A stretch of DNA of 36,583 bases from an uncultured Clostridia bacterium. GTDB taxonomy: Bacteria > Bacillota > Clostridia > Christensenellales > Borkfalkiaceae. The DNA is taken from the NCBI GenBank assembly GCA_947589565.1, contig CANQBW010000014.1:1-36583 (forward strand). The letters are read 5' to 3'. The translations under genes and the position numbers were made by a program. The notes below the pieces were generated by a model, which was not told the origin of the DNA, did no database searches, and saw nothing but the letters and a program-made list of their open reading frames with translations. Below, piece by piece: positions 16,962 through 25,471 of the stretch; the first letter of the stretch is position 1, and each line of letters begins with the position of its first letter.

Positions 16962-17915
16962 GTGATAAAAAAACTGAGAGTCCTGCGCGCGGAGGGGGTG
17001 TATCCCTACCGCAATCAAGCCATCGAACGCTATCTTCTCGAAAGCTGCGAGAGGGAGGAGATGATCCTCTACCTCTGGGCGAACGACAAGACGGTCTTCA
17101 TCGGCAAGAATCAGAACGCCTACACGGAGTGCAGGCTCTCTCTCCTGCGTTCATGCGGGGGATTTCTTGCCCGCAGATTTACGGGCGGGGGAGCCGTCTA
17201 TCATGACAGGGGAAATCTGAACTTCACCTTTCTCGTGCGGCGGGAGGACTACAGCATTCCCAACCAATTCGAGATCATGACGGACGCCATGCGCTCTTTG
17301 GGACTGAATGCTCAGCTCAACGGCAGAAACGACGTCTTGATCGACGGGAAGAAGTTCTCGGGCAACGCCTTCTACAAGAGCGAGGGGCCCTGCCTGCACC
17401 ACGGGACAATTCTCATTCGCTCGGATACGGAGAGCATTGAAAAATATCTGAGCGTCAGCTCCGTCAAGCTCAACGCGAAGGGCGTGAAGAGCGTAAAAAG
17501 CCGCGTCGGGAACCTAAGTGATTTCCGACCCGACCTCAATGCGGATATGGTCGCGGATTCCCTGGTCTCCTCTCTTAAAAAAAGATACCCGTGCGCAAAT
17601 TTTGAAGAGCTTTCCGAGCGTTCGCTCGACGGGGAGAAGCTCTCTATGCTCGAGAAACATTTTTCGGACGAGAGTTACATTTTGGGCGACAACGTCGCAT
17701 ACGAGAGCAAAATTGAGGCGCGGTTTTCCTGGGGAGTGGCGGACATTCGTCTGCAGCTCAACGGGAACAAGATCGAGCGGGCGAGGATCTATTCGGATTC
17801 CCTCGACTGCGAGACGGTCGAAGAAAAGGAAGCATTGTTGACGGGGTACACGTTCGGCGAAGAGCCGGATCCCCGGATCAAGGATATTATCGAAGAATTT
17901 GGAGAACAAGTATGA
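16962..17915 (+). CDS. lplA: Lipoate-protein ligase A
   Basis: This enzyme activates free lipoate with ATP and transfers it to a lysine of lipoyl-domain proteins; here the obvious substrate is GcvH, encoded four genes on. The 317-residue product has the ligase signature RRFTGGGAVYHD at 71-82, followed by GNLNF, and NDVLIDGKKFSGNA at 123-136 with the lipoate-binding lysine. The C-terminal accessory domain (ARFSWGVADIRL) is present, so it looks like a complete bacterial LplA. An upstream TTG at 16932 abuts the -10 box and cannot be transcribed properly, so I start at the GTG at 16962, behind a weak GGCGG. The stop overlaps the lpd start (ATGA), indicating translational coupling. Confidence 0.93.
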   Translation: MIKKLRVLRAEGVYPYRNQAIERYLLESCEREEMILYLWANDKTVFIGKNQNAYTECRLSLLRSCGGFLARRFTGGGAVYHDRGNLNFTFLVRREDYSIPNQFEIMTDAMRSLGLNAQLNGRNDVLIDGKKFSGNAFYKSEGPCLHHGTILIRSDTESIEKYLSVSSVKLNAKGVKSVKSRVGNLSDFRPDLNADMVADSLVSSLKKRYPCANFEELSERSLDGEKLSMLEKHFSDESYILGDNVAYESKIEARFSWGVADIRLQLNGNKIERARIYSDSLDCETVEEKEALLTGYTFGEEPDPRIKDIIEEFGEQV

Positions 17916-19264
17916 AATACGATTTGGTTGTCATCGGCGGCGGCCCCGGAGGATACACGGGCGCCATCAGAGCTGCGAAGCTCGGATTCAAAACTGCCCT
18001 CATCGAGGAGAGGGATCTCGGCGGGACCTGCCTCAACCGCGGCTGTATTCCGACGAAGGCGCTCCTGCACAGCGGCGAGGTGTACGCCTCCCGCAACGAC
18101 TGGGCGCAGCTCGGGATCGGCGCGGAGAACGTCACCTTCGACGAGGACGCGGTCTATCGCCGCAAGGAGGCGATCGTCGAGAACCTGAGAAACGGCGTCG
18201 CGACGCTCGTCAAGGCGAATAAGATCGACCTCTATCCGACCCGCGGCACGATCGAGGGCGAACACACCGTCCGTGCGGGCGATGAGCTGCTCGAGACGGA
18301 ATTTATCCTGATCGCAACGGGCTCGATTCCCGCAAAGCGTCCCATCAAGGGGCTCGAATACACCCTCACCTCCGACAATGTCTTGAAGGAGAAGGTGGAG
18401 GGAACGGAGATCGCCATCATCGGCGCGGGCGTCATCGGCGTGGAGTTCTGCGACTACCTCTCCAATACGGGAAAGAACGTCACCCTCATCGAGCCGATGG
18501 AGCGCATCATTCCCATGATGAGCAAGGAGACGAGCGTGCAGCTTGCCTCCGTCTTAAAGCGCAAGGGCGTCAAAATTTATACGGGCGCGAAGGTTTTGGA
18601 GATCACCCCCGATCATCTGGTCAGATACGAGACCGAGAAGGGCGCGGGCGAGCTCAAGTTCGATTCCGTCATCACGGCGGTGGGAAGAGCGCCCAACATT
18701 GCCTCTTTGGGACTTGAAAAAGTCGGCATTTCCTGCGAGCGCAGGATCGAAGTCGACGACAACATGTACACGGGCGTTGCGGGGATCTATGCCTGCGGCG
18801 ATGCGGTCGGCCGCATTCAGCTGGCGCACTTTGCCTCGGCGAGCGCGATCACGGCGGTCGAGAGCATGAAAAAGCTGCCCCATTCGATGGATCTGAACGT
18901 CGTGCCGAGCTGCATCTACACCCAGCCCGAGATCGCCTTCGTCGGAAAGCGGGACACCGAAGTCGAGAACGCAAAAGTCGGCAAATTCCTGATGGCGGCG
19001 AACGGAAAGTCCCAGATCGAGGGCGCGGCGCGCGGCTTCGTCAAGATCATCGCGGACGAGAACGAGACGGTCGTCGGCGCGGAGCTCTTCTGCGTGCGTG
19101 CGACGGACATGATCGGCGAGCTCGCGCTTGCCATTTCCAAGAAGATGAACCTGCACGAGGTCGCCTCCGTCATCCATCCCCATCCCACGGTCATGGAGGG
19201 CGTCGAGGAAGCATACGAGGACGTTGAGGGGCTTGCCACGCACATGGCGCCCAAAAACAGATAA
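17912..19264 (+). CDS. lpdA: Dihydrolipoyl dehydrogenase (glycine-cleavage L-protein)
   Basis: This FAD enzyme reoxidises the dihydrolipoyl arm of GcvH and reduces NAD+. The 450-residue product has the N-terminal FAD dinucleotide fold (VVIGGGPGGYTGA, 6-18) and the redox-active disulfide in GGTCLNRGCIPTK (C40 and C45). The NAD-binding fold IIGAGVIGVEF lies around 168-178. The C-terminal dimer-interface motif HPHPTVMEGVEE carries the catalytic histidine-glutamate pair. It has no N-terminal lipoyl domain. Its position between lplA and gcvT, and the absence of any 2-oxoacid dehydrogenase gene here, assign it to glycine cleavage. The ATG overlaps the lplA stop codon. Confidence 0.96.
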   Translation: MKYDLVVIGGGPGGYTGAIRAAKLGFKTALIEERDLGGTCLNRGCIPTKALLHSGEVYASRNDWAQLGIGAENVTFDEDAVYRRKEAIVENLRNGVATLVKANKIDLYPTRGTIEGEHTVRAGDELLETEFILIATGSIPAKRPIKGLEYTLTSDNVLKEKVEGTEIAIIGAGVIGVEFCDYLSNTGKNVTLIEPMERIIPMMSKETSVQLASVLKRKGVKIYTGAKVLEITPDHLVRYETEKGAGELKFDSVITAVGRAPNIASLGLEKVGISCERRIEVDDNMYTGVAGIYACGDAVGRIQLAHFASASAITAVESMKKLPHSMDLNVVPSCIYTQPEIAFVGKRDTEVENAKVGKFLMAANGKSQIEGAARGFVKIIADENETVVGAELFCVRATDMIGELALAISKKMNLHEVASVIHPHPTVMEGVEEAYEDVEGLATHMAPKNR

Positions 19265-19293
19265 AATCAGAAATTCATTTGGAGGTTTTTTGA

Positions 19294-20370
19294 ATGGCAA
19301 AGAGAACGGCACTTTATGAAAATCACGTTGCGCACGGCGGAAAGATCGTCGAGTTCGCGGGATACGAGCTGCCCGTCCAGTATGAGGCGGGAGTCATCAC
19401 CGAACACATGACGGTGCGCACCAAGGTCGGCATCTTCGACGTCTCCCACATGGGCGAAGTCGTCGTCAAGGGCAAGAATGCGGAAGAGGCCCTCAACAAG
19501 ATCGTCACCAACGATATCCGCGGCATGTACGACGGACAGGTGCGCTATTCCCTTCTCCCCAATGAAAAGGGCGGCGCGGTGGACGATATTCTCATCTACA
19601 GAGTCAACGGCGAGTGCTTCCTCATCGTCGTCAACGCAAGCAACGCCGACAAGGACGCGGCGTGGATCTCCTCCCACCTTCCGGGGGACGTCTGCTTCGA
19701 AAATATTTCCGACAAGGTCTCCCAGATCGCCCTTCAGGGCCCTCTCGCAGAGACGGTCCTCAAAAAGATCTTGGACGAACAGTTTATCCCCAAGAAGTAC
19801 TACTCCTTCACCAAGGAAACTTTGGTCATGGGAATCAAGTGCCTCGTCTCCCGCACGGGTTATACGGGCGAGAGCGGATTCGAGCTCTACTGCGGCAACC
19901 AGGACGCGCCCGCGCTCTTCGAACTTCTTCTAAAGACCGGAAAAGAGGAGGGCATCCTTCCCTGCGGCCTCGGCGCACGCGACACGCTCCGTTTGGAAGC
20001 TGCAATGCCCCTCTACGGACATGAACTCGAAGAGGACATCCCCGTCAACGAAGTCGGCCTCGGCTTTGCCATCAAGATGGCGAAGGAGGACTTCATCGGC
20101 AAGAAGGCGATCGAATCGCACGAGCCCGAATATGTGAGAGTGGGCGCAAAGATCGTCGACAGAGGCATCGCAAGAGAGCACACCGACGTCTATTGCGGCA
20201 GCGAAAAGGTCGGCATCGTCACTTCGGGCACGCACGCGCCCTACCTCGGCTATCCCATCGCGATGCTCCGCATCAAGAAGGAATTTGCCGACAAACCCCT
20301 GGAGGCGGACGTCCGCGGCAGAAGATTGAAGCTCGAGATCGTCCCGCTGCCCTTCTATAAAAAAGCTTAA
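19294..20370 (+). CDS. gcvT: Aminomethyltransferase (glycine-cleavage T-protein)
   Basis: GcvT moves the aminomethyl carbon from GcvH's lipoyl arm to tetrahydrofolate, giving methylene-tetrahydrofolate and ammonia. The 358-residue product matches the usual length. [22 protein letters not shown] and the folate-site segment [11 protein letters not shown], which carries the catalytic aspartate, are recognisable. [15 protein letters not shown] and [17 protein letters not shown] follow in the expected order. The ATG at 19294 has GGAGG at 19281-19285. It lies 29 bp after lpd in the same operon. Confidence 0.97.
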   Translation: MAKRTALYENHVAHGGKIVEFAGYELPVQYEAGVITEHMTVRTKVGIFDVSHMGEVVVKGKNAEEALNKIVTNDIRGMYDGQVRYSLLPNEKGGAVDDILIYRVNGECFLIVVNASNADKDAAWISSHLPGDVCFENISDKVSQIALQGPLAETVLKKILDEQFIPKKYYSFTKETLVMGIKCLVSRTGYTGESGFELYCGNQDAPALFELLLKTGKEEGILPCGLGARDTLRLEAAMPLYGHELEEDIPVNEVGLGFAIKMAKEDFIGKKAIESHEPEYVRVGAKIVDRGIAREHTDVYCGSEKVGIVTSGTHAPYLGYPIAMLRIKKEFADKPLEADVRGRRLKLEIVPLPFYKKA

Positions 20371-20399
20371 ATTTAAAATATAATCGGAGGAATCTAAAA

Positions 20400-20759
20400 A
20401 TGAAAGTTTTGTACAGAGAATCCCATGAATGGGTGGCGATCGACGGAAAGAAGGCAAAGGTCGGCATTTCCGATCACGCGCAGAAGGAACTCGGCGACTT
20501 GGTGTTCATCAACCTTCCCGAGGTCGGAGCGGAAGTCAAGGCGGGGGAGACCCTCTGCGACGTTGAGTCCGTCAAGGCGGTCTCCGATCTGTATGCGCCC
20601 GTCACGGGCAAGGTCGTCGCAGTCAACGAGGAGCTCGAGGGCGCACCCGAACTCATCAACCAGGACGCGATGAAGGCTTGGATCTGCGAGATCGAGGTGG
20701 AGAGCGTTCCCGACGACCTCATGGACGAAGAGGCATACAAGAAGTTCATAAAGGGTTAA
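20400..20759 (+). CDS. gcvH: Glycine-cleavage H-protein
   Basis: This is the small lipoyl carrier that shuttles intermediates among the P, T and L proteins. At 119 residues it is slightly shorter than the common 125-130. The lipoylated lysine is K59 in [17 protein letters not shown], and HEWV near the N-terminus is conserved. The ATG at 20400 follows CGGAGGAA. The lysine is the expected target of the LplA encoded first in the operon. Confidence 0.97.
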   Translation: MKVLYRESHEWVAIDGKKAKVGISDHAQKELGDLVFINLPEVGAEVKAGETLCDVESVKAVSDLYAPVTGKVVAVNEELEGAPELINQDAMKAWICEIEVESVPDDLMDEEAYKKFIKG

Positions 20760-20763
20760 ATAT

Positions 20764-22074
20764 ATGGCGGATTATCTTTCCTGTACGGAGCGGGAAACCA
20801 AGGAAATGCTCGAGAGGATCGGCGTAAAATCGCTCGACGACCTCTTCGAGGACATTCCCGCCGATCTGAAACTCAAAAAGCTGAATCTTCCTGCGGGCAA
20901 GAGCCAGCAGGAGACAATGGAGTACATGACCGAGCTTTCAAAGAAGAATAAGGTCTTCGACATCATTCTTCGCGGCGCGGGCAGCTACGACCATTACATT
21001 CCCTCCATGGTGAAGAATCTCTCCTCGCGCTCGGAGTTCATCACAGCGTACACGCCCTACCAGGCGGAGATGAGCCAGGGCATTTTGCAGGCGATCTTCG
21101 AGTACCAGAGCATGATCTGCGATTTGACGGGACTCGACGTGAGCAACGCATCCGTCTACAACGGCGCAAATGCGGCTGCCGAGGCGATGCTCATGTGCCT
21201 CGAGCGGAACCGCAAGACGCTTGTGACCTTCGACAACATCCGTCCGGACACGCTCAAGGTGTTAAAGACTTACGCCTCCCGCCGCGGGATCACCGTCAAG
21301 GTACTTTCCTGCAAGGATGGGGTCGCGGACCTCGCCCTTCTCAAAAAGGAGCTCTGCGAGACGACCGCGGGCGTCTACATCGAACAGCCCAACTATTTCG
21401 GACTCATCGAGGACGCGGAGGAGATCGGAAAACTCGCCCATGAGGCGCAGGCGAAGTTCGTCATGGGCTGCAACCCGATCGCGCTCGGACTTCTGAAGTC
21501 CCCCGCAGAGTGCGGCGCGGACATCGCAGTCGGCGACGCGCAGCCTCTCGGCCTTCCCATGGCGTTCGGCGGTCCCTATGTCGGATTCATGGCTTGCACG
21601 AGCAAGGAAATGCGCAAACTTCCGGGACGGATCGTCGGCGAGACGACCGATCACGACGGCAACCGCGCATATGTCCTCACGCTGCAGGCGCGCGAACAGC
21701 ACATCCGCCGTGAAAAAGCGTTCTCCAACATCTGTTCCAACCAGGCATACTGTGCGCTTGTCGCCTCCATGTACCTTTCCGCGATGGGTCCTGTGGGACT
21801 TAAAGAAGTGGCCGAAGCCTGCACGGACTACGCGCACTACTTTGCAGGTCTCTTGGAGAAGGAGGGACTGGGGCGCAAGCACAAGGGAGAGTTCTTCCAC
21901 GAATTTGTGACGGAGAGCGAAATTCCCGCCGACAAAATTCTGAGAGCGCTCGAAAGAGAGGGCATTCTCGGCGGCTTGAAGCTGAACGCGCATGAGATTC
22001 TGTGGTGCACGACGGAGACCCTCAAAAAAGAGGACCTCGACAGGGCGGCAGAGATCATAAGGAGGGTCAAATGA
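20764..22074 (+). CDS. gcvPA: Glycine dehydrogenase (decarboxylating) subunit 1
   Basis: This is the N-terminal half of the split P-protein, which decarboxylates glycine using pyridoxal phosphate and loads the aminomethyl group onto GcvH. The 436-residue product has the family hallmarks [29 protein letters not shown] and [10 protein letters not shown]. It lacks the PLP-lysine, which is in subunit 2, as is normal for the split form in clostridia and Thermotoga-like bacteria. Its ATG is 4 bp after gcvH with a weak AAAGGG. Its stop overlaps the gcvPB start as ATGA, matching a one-to-one heterodimer. Confidence 0.97.
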   Translation: MADYLSCTERETKEMLERIGVKSLDDLFEDIPADLKLKKLNLPAGKSQQETMEYMTELSKKNKVFDIILRGAGSYDHYIPSMVKNLSSRSEFITAYTPYQAEMSQGILQAIFEYQSMICDLTGLDVSNASVYNGANAAAEAMLMCLERNRKTLVTFDNIRPDTLKVLKTYASRRGITVKVLSCKDGVADLALLKKELCETTAGVYIEQPNYFGLIEDAEEIGKLAHEAQAKFVMGCNPIALGLLKSPAECGADIAVGDAQPLGLPMAFGGPYVGFMACTSKEMRKLPGRIVGETTDHDGNRAYVLTLQAREQHIRREKAFSNICSNQAYCALVASMYLSAMGPVGLKEVAEACTDYAHYFAGLLEKEGLGRKHKGEFFHEFVTESEIPADKILRALEREGILGGLKLNAHEILWCTTETLKKEDLDRAAEIIRRVK

Positions 22075-23501
22075 AACTGATATTTGAGATTTCCGAAGAG
22101 GGCAAACGCTGTGCGACCATTCGCAAGCCGCAGATCAAGAGCGCGAAACTCAACGAAAAATATCTTCGCAAGACAGAACTCGACCTTCCCGAGGTCAGCG
22201 AAGTGGACTTCTCCCGCCACTATACGGCGCTCAGCCGCAGGGCGTTCGGCGTCGACAACGGATTCTATCCGCTCGGCTCCTGCACGATGAAGTACAATCC
22301 CAAGATCAACGAAGAGGTCGCAGGACTTGAGGGCTTCACCCGCATCCATCCCCTGCAGAGCGAGAAGACGGTACAGGGCTGCATGGAAGTCATGCACACC
22401 TTGAGCTCCTATCTTGCCGAGATCACGGGCATGGACGCCGTCACCCTTCAGCCGAATGCGGGCGCACACGGCGAATACACGGGGCTCTGCCTCATCGCTG
22501 CCTATCATGCGGCGAGAAAGGACTTCAAGCGCACCAAGGTCATCGTTCCCGACAGCGCGCACGGCACCAACCCCGCGAGCGCGGTCATGGCGGGCTTTGA
22601 GATCATCAACGTTCCCTCCGACGAGGAGAAGGGCGTCGACTTAGAGGCGCTCAAAAAGGTCGTCGGCGACGACACTGCGGCTCTCATGCTCACCAACCCC
22701 ACGACTTTGGGTCTCTTCGAAAAAAATATCAAAGAGATCAGCAAGATCATTCACAAGGCGGGCGGACTTCTCTATTACGACGGAGCCAACCTCAACGCCG
22801 TCATGGGCGTCGTCCGTCCCGGAGACATGGGCTTCGACGTCGTCCATCTGAACCTTCACAAGACCTTCTCGACCCCTCACGGCGGCGGCGGTCCCGGCTC
22901 GGGCCCCGTCGGATGCAAGAAGGAGCTCGCGGCATTCTTGCCCGATCCCCGCGTCGAGAAGACGGACAAGGGCTACAAATTTGTGGAAAGCAAGCAGAGC
23001 ATCGGAAAAGTCGCTTCCTTCTACGGAAACTTCGGCGTCTACGTCCGTGCACTCGCCTACATCGTCGCGCTCGGCGCGGAGGGGATCAAGGCGGCGGCGC
23101 AACACGCCGTCCTCAATGCAAACTACCTCAAGGTCAACATCGAGGACCTCTATCCCACCGAGAAGGGCAGACACTGCATGCACGAGTTTGTCGTCAGTAT
23201 GCAGGAGCTCAAGGATAAGACGGGCGTCTCCGCAATGGAGATCGCAAAGACGATGATCGACCGCGGCTATCACCCGCCGACAATGTACTTCCCGCTCATC
23301 ATCCACGAGGCGCTCATGTTCGAGCCGACGGAGACGGAGACCAAGCAGACGTTGGACGAGGTGATCAAGGCGCTCCGCGAAATTTATGAAGAGGCGTTCA
23401 AGGACCCCGAATACATGAAGTCCGCGCCCCATCACGCGCAGATCGGCCGTCCCGACGAAGTCAAGGCAGCCAGAACGCCGGTAGTGCGCTATCAGAAATA
23501 A
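22071..23501 (+). CDS. gcvPB: Glycine dehydrogenase (decarboxylating) subunit 2
   Basis: This is the PLP-binding half of the split P-protein, 476 residues. The cofactor lysine is K264 in [16 protein letters not shown], followed by the glycine-rich loop. [17 protein letters not shown] and [16 protein letters not shown] are typical of the subunit. The reading frame is open 23 codons further upstream, but the ATG at 22071 follows AAGGAGGG and overlaps the gcvPA stop, which is the standard arrangement. It is the last gene of the operon and is followed by the hairpin at 23509-23543. Confidence 0.97.
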   Translation: MKLIFEISEEGKRCATIRKPQIKSAKLNEKYLRKTELDLPEVSEVDFSRHYTALSRRAFGVDNGFYPLGSCTMKYNPKINEEVAGLEGFTRIHPLQSEKTVQGCMEVMHTLSSYLAEITGMDAVTLQPNAGAHGEYTGLCLIAAYHAARKDFKRTKVIVPDSAHGTNPASAVMAGFEIINVPSDEEKGVDLEALKKVVGDDTAALMLTNPTTLGLFEKNIKEISKIIHKAGGLLYYDGANLNAVMGVVRPGDMGFDVVHLNLHKTFSTPHGGGGPGSGPVGCKKELAAFLPDPRVEKTDKGYKFVESKQSIGKVASFYGNFGVYVRALAYIVALGAEGIKAAAQHAVLNANYLKVNIEDLYPTEKGRHCMHEFVVSMQELKDKTGVSAMEIAKTMIDRGYHPPTMYFPLIIHEALMFEPTETETKQTLDEVIKALREIYEEAFKDPEYMKSAPHHAQIGRPDEVKAARTPVVRYQK

Positions 23502-23508
23502 AAGGGTT

Positions 23509-23543
23509 TCGTCGAATTTCTTCCTTCGGAACAAATTCGACGA
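23509..23543 (+). terminator. Long hairpin after gcvPB (family TCGTCGA...TCGACGA)
   Basis: TCGTCGAATTT (23509-23519) pairs perfectly with AAATTCGACGA (23533-23543). The helix continues past a C-C mismatch with TTCC/GGAA around a 3-nt loop. The flank GGAAATGAGCTT matches the one beyond pgi. There is no U-tract. Confidence 0.6.
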
Positions 23544-23589
23544 GGAAATGAGCTTTCGAGTTCCCAAAACTCCGTCCTCAAAACTGTTT

Positions 23590-23656
23590 CAATTGACAAT
23601 GTGCGTCCCGTGGGGCGCAAATTGAGTCGTGCAGCGCAGGGAAACCCTGCTCGCAC
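23590..23656. other. Two adjacent stem-loops of unknown role
   Basis: CAATT/AATTG (23590-23594, 23620-23624) encloses TGCGTCCC/GGGGCGCA (23602-23609, 23612-23619). A second hairpin follows: GCAGGG (23636-23641), AAA, CCCTGC (23645-23650), with outer GTGC/GCAC. No open reading frame or known RNA family is recognised. Confidence 0.35.
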
Positions 23657-23676
23657 CGTAGAATCTAAAACAAAGG

Positions 23677-23712
23677 GCAAAGCGCCGCGCACAATTGTGC
23701 GCGGCGCTTTGC
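23677..23712. repeat. 36-bp perfect palindrome
   Basis: The 36 bases are their own reverse complement; the half-site is GCAAAGCGCCGCGCACAA. The arm AAAGCGCCGCGCAC recurs exactly at 23991-24004 in another hairpin. It could be a bidirectional terminator or a dispersed hairpin element. Confidence 0.7.
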
Positions 23713-23724
23713 AATGTCCTTTAC

Positions 23725-23990
23725 TGTCATCCTGAGCGGAGTGGCGTAGCCACGAAGTCGAGTGGATCTCGCCCTTTTTCCTTTTTTAAGAACGAGATGT
23801 TTACTTGCCCCTTTCACTTAAGAACGAGATGTTTACTCGCCTACGGCTCCTGGGCGCGTATGGATTCTCAATAGAACGACGCGCCTTCGACTCCGCTTTG
23901 CTCCGCTCAACATGACAATGGGGGAATACGCTCCGCTCAGGATGACAGAGGGAGCGACGGAATGACATGCTTTTTACATGCTCGTCTATC
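23725..23990. repeat. Dispersed intergenic repeat cluster B
   Basis: This non-coding stretch has several copies of the TGTCATCCTGAGC / GCTCAGGATGACA motif in both orientations. It includes the 39-bp unit 23853-23891 shared with cluster A. A 20-bp sequence starting TTAAGAACGAGATG is directly repeated at 23786-23805 and 23818-23837, a 32-bp period. No gene is seen. Confidence 0.75.
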
Positions 23991-23993
23991 AAA

Positions 23994-24019
23994 GCGCCGC
24001 GCACGAAAGTGCGCGGCGC
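23994..24019 (-). terminator. Terminator-like hairpin after the AlbA_2 gene
   Basis: GCGCCGCGCAC (23994-24004) and GTGCGCGGCGC (24009-24019) form an 11-bp stem closed by GAAA on the plus strand. It starts 4 bp after the minus-strand stop codon and is followed on that strand by TTTGATAG. Confidence 0.65.
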
Positions 24020-24022
24020 ATT

Positions 24023-25342
24023 TTAGTCTTTCAACCTGAAAATTTTGGGGCGGGAGCCGGTGTGGGTGACGAGGGCGTCCCGCTCGAGTTCGCTTAGAAG
24101 CCGCCGCACGCGGGAGGGCGGCGCCTCGAGGAGGGCGGAGAGCTCCTTGCTGTCCGCTTTCACATTGTCCGTGAGGTAGCGGATGATCTCCGCCTTCTGC
24201 ACGTCCGCTTTCCCCGAAAAACTCCTTGTTTTTACCGCCGATTTTTTGAGGGGCAGGACGAGGGTCGTCCGCTCGGGGGAGAAATTCTCTTTGAAAAAGG
24301 GGAGGGGGAGTCCCAGTTCCCGCCAGGAGGAGAACATTCTCGGAATGCCGCTGCCCGCGCGTTTGCCGATCTGAATGGCATGAAAAATCTTGACGATATT
24401 CTCATTTCTCGGGTCGGAGACCCCGCCGTGCTGAGCGGCCTTCAAGTCCGCGCGGAAGAGCCCGGGGTTGCAAAACCTGACCCATTCCTCACTTTTCTCG
24501 ATCAAAATGCCGCATTCCCCGAAATAATCGGCATTCACGATGCAGTTCAACAGCGCCTCCGACAGGGCGCCCTGCGCCGCGGGGGAAAATTCGAAGAGAA
24601 GCCGATTTCTCACGCTCCGATAGAAGGAGAAGAGGTTTTTCTCTTCGACGCGCTCCTCCCCGCGATAGACGAGGGATAGGTTCGGAAAGACTTCCTTCGG
24701 GCTTTTGCCGAACATCAGAAGTCCCGCCGCGGTGGGGTGGGGAACGCCCGCGCCGTCTAACCCCGCTGCGCCGACTTCGAAGAGCGCCTTTTCTCTCTTT
24801 CCGAGATGGGCGAGGTAAATTTTCAGGCAATATACGTCGAGGGCGTCCATTCCGACGTCCCAAAGGAGTTTTTCGTCGGGCGTGTGCAGATTTTCCCGAT
24901 CGCGGAGCATACTCTCGACCTCCTCGCGCTTGCAGCGGCGGTCTCCCTCGCCGTCCCTGCGATAGGTCCCCGTGTAGGGATTTCCGTCGAGGTAGACGGG
25001 ACGCATGAACCGCTGCGCCCGCGGCACGTTGATGAGAATGATGTGCTTCCCCTCGGCAAGCTCGATTTGTACGTCCCTCTTTCCGAGAATATTCGCGCTC
25101 ACCCGCTTCGGATCGTTCACAATTTCCAAAAATTCCGCCACCAATTTTTCGGGGGAGGGGAGATCGACGGCATGGAGCGACTTGTCGGGCGCCTCTTCGA
25201 CGCCGAGCAGTATGATCCCGCCGATGGCGTTCGCAAAGGCGGAATAGGTCTCCCAGAGGCTCTTCGGCAGGCCGCCGAGCGCCTTTTTTGCCTCGATTCG
25301 GTTGTTTTCACGGTATTTTTTGAGATGTTCGAGATCGAGCAT
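24023..25342 (-). CDS. AlbA_2/Schlafen-like putative transcriptional regulator
   Basis: This 439-residue protein has three parts. An N-terminal AlbA_2 (Schlafen AAA-like) DNA-binding domain is marked by NNRIEAKKALGGLPKS and SAFANAIGGIILLGVEE. A central HATPase-type domain has HPTAAGLLMFG, LSEALLNCIVNADYFGECG and RNENIVKIF followed by RAGSGIPRM. The C-terminus is a winged helix-turn-helix (about 380-439). Such proteins are annotated as ATP-binding or RecG-like regulators; their ligands are mostly unknown. The usual HRDY-like motif reads NADYFG here, so the ATPase site may be altered. I start at the ATG at 25342, which follows AGGGAGG; the frame is open 17 codons further but that part overlaps the promoter. 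It is transcribed away from the surface operon, with only 129 bp between the starts. Confidence 0.85.
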   Translation of the reverse strand: MLDLEHLKKYRENNRIEAKKALGGLPKSLWETYSAFANAIGGIILLGVEEAPDKSLHAVDLPSPEKLVAEFLEIVNDPKRVSANILGKRDVQIELAEGKHIILINVPRAQRFMRPVYLDGNPYTGTYRRDGEGDRRCKREEVESMLRDRENLHTPDEKLLWDVGMDALDVYCLKIYLAHLGKREKALFEVGAAGLDGAGVPHPTAAGLLMFGKSPKEVFPNLSLVYRGEERVEEKNLFSFYRSVRNRLLFEFSPAAQGALSEALLNCIVNADYFGECGILIEKSEEWVRFCNPGLFRADLKAAQHGGVSDPRNENIVKIFHAIQIGKRAGSGIPRMFSSWRELGLPLPFFKENFSPERTTLVLPLKKSAVKTRSFSGKADVQKAEIIRYLTDNVKADSKELSALLEAPPSRVRRLLSELERDALVTHTGSRPKIFRLKD

Positions 25343-25361
25343 GATACTTTCCTCCCTAAAA

Positions 25362-25390
25362 AGTATAACAGAAGAAAGAGATTCTGTCAA
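25362..25390 (-). promoter_or_regulatory. Promoter of the AlbA_2 gene
   Basis: Perfect TTGACA (25385-25390), 17-bp spacer and TATACT (25362-25367) on the minus strand. The expected start is near 25355-25357, so the message would begin within or just before the ribosome site AGGGAGG (25351-25357), with a leader of only about 13-15 nt. Confidence 0.8.
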
Positions 25391-25471
25391 CATTTAAAAA
25401 TTTTGAAATTACATCAGGGAATAACTTCCAAGCGGCGTGGCAAAATAGGGGAAAAGAAAGGCGGGAGAATT

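Noticed and set aside
24806..25471. Upstream extension of the lipoprotein frame
   Set aside because: It lies entirely antisense to the AlbA_2 gene and its promoter. The signal peptide and ribosome site place the real start at 25472.
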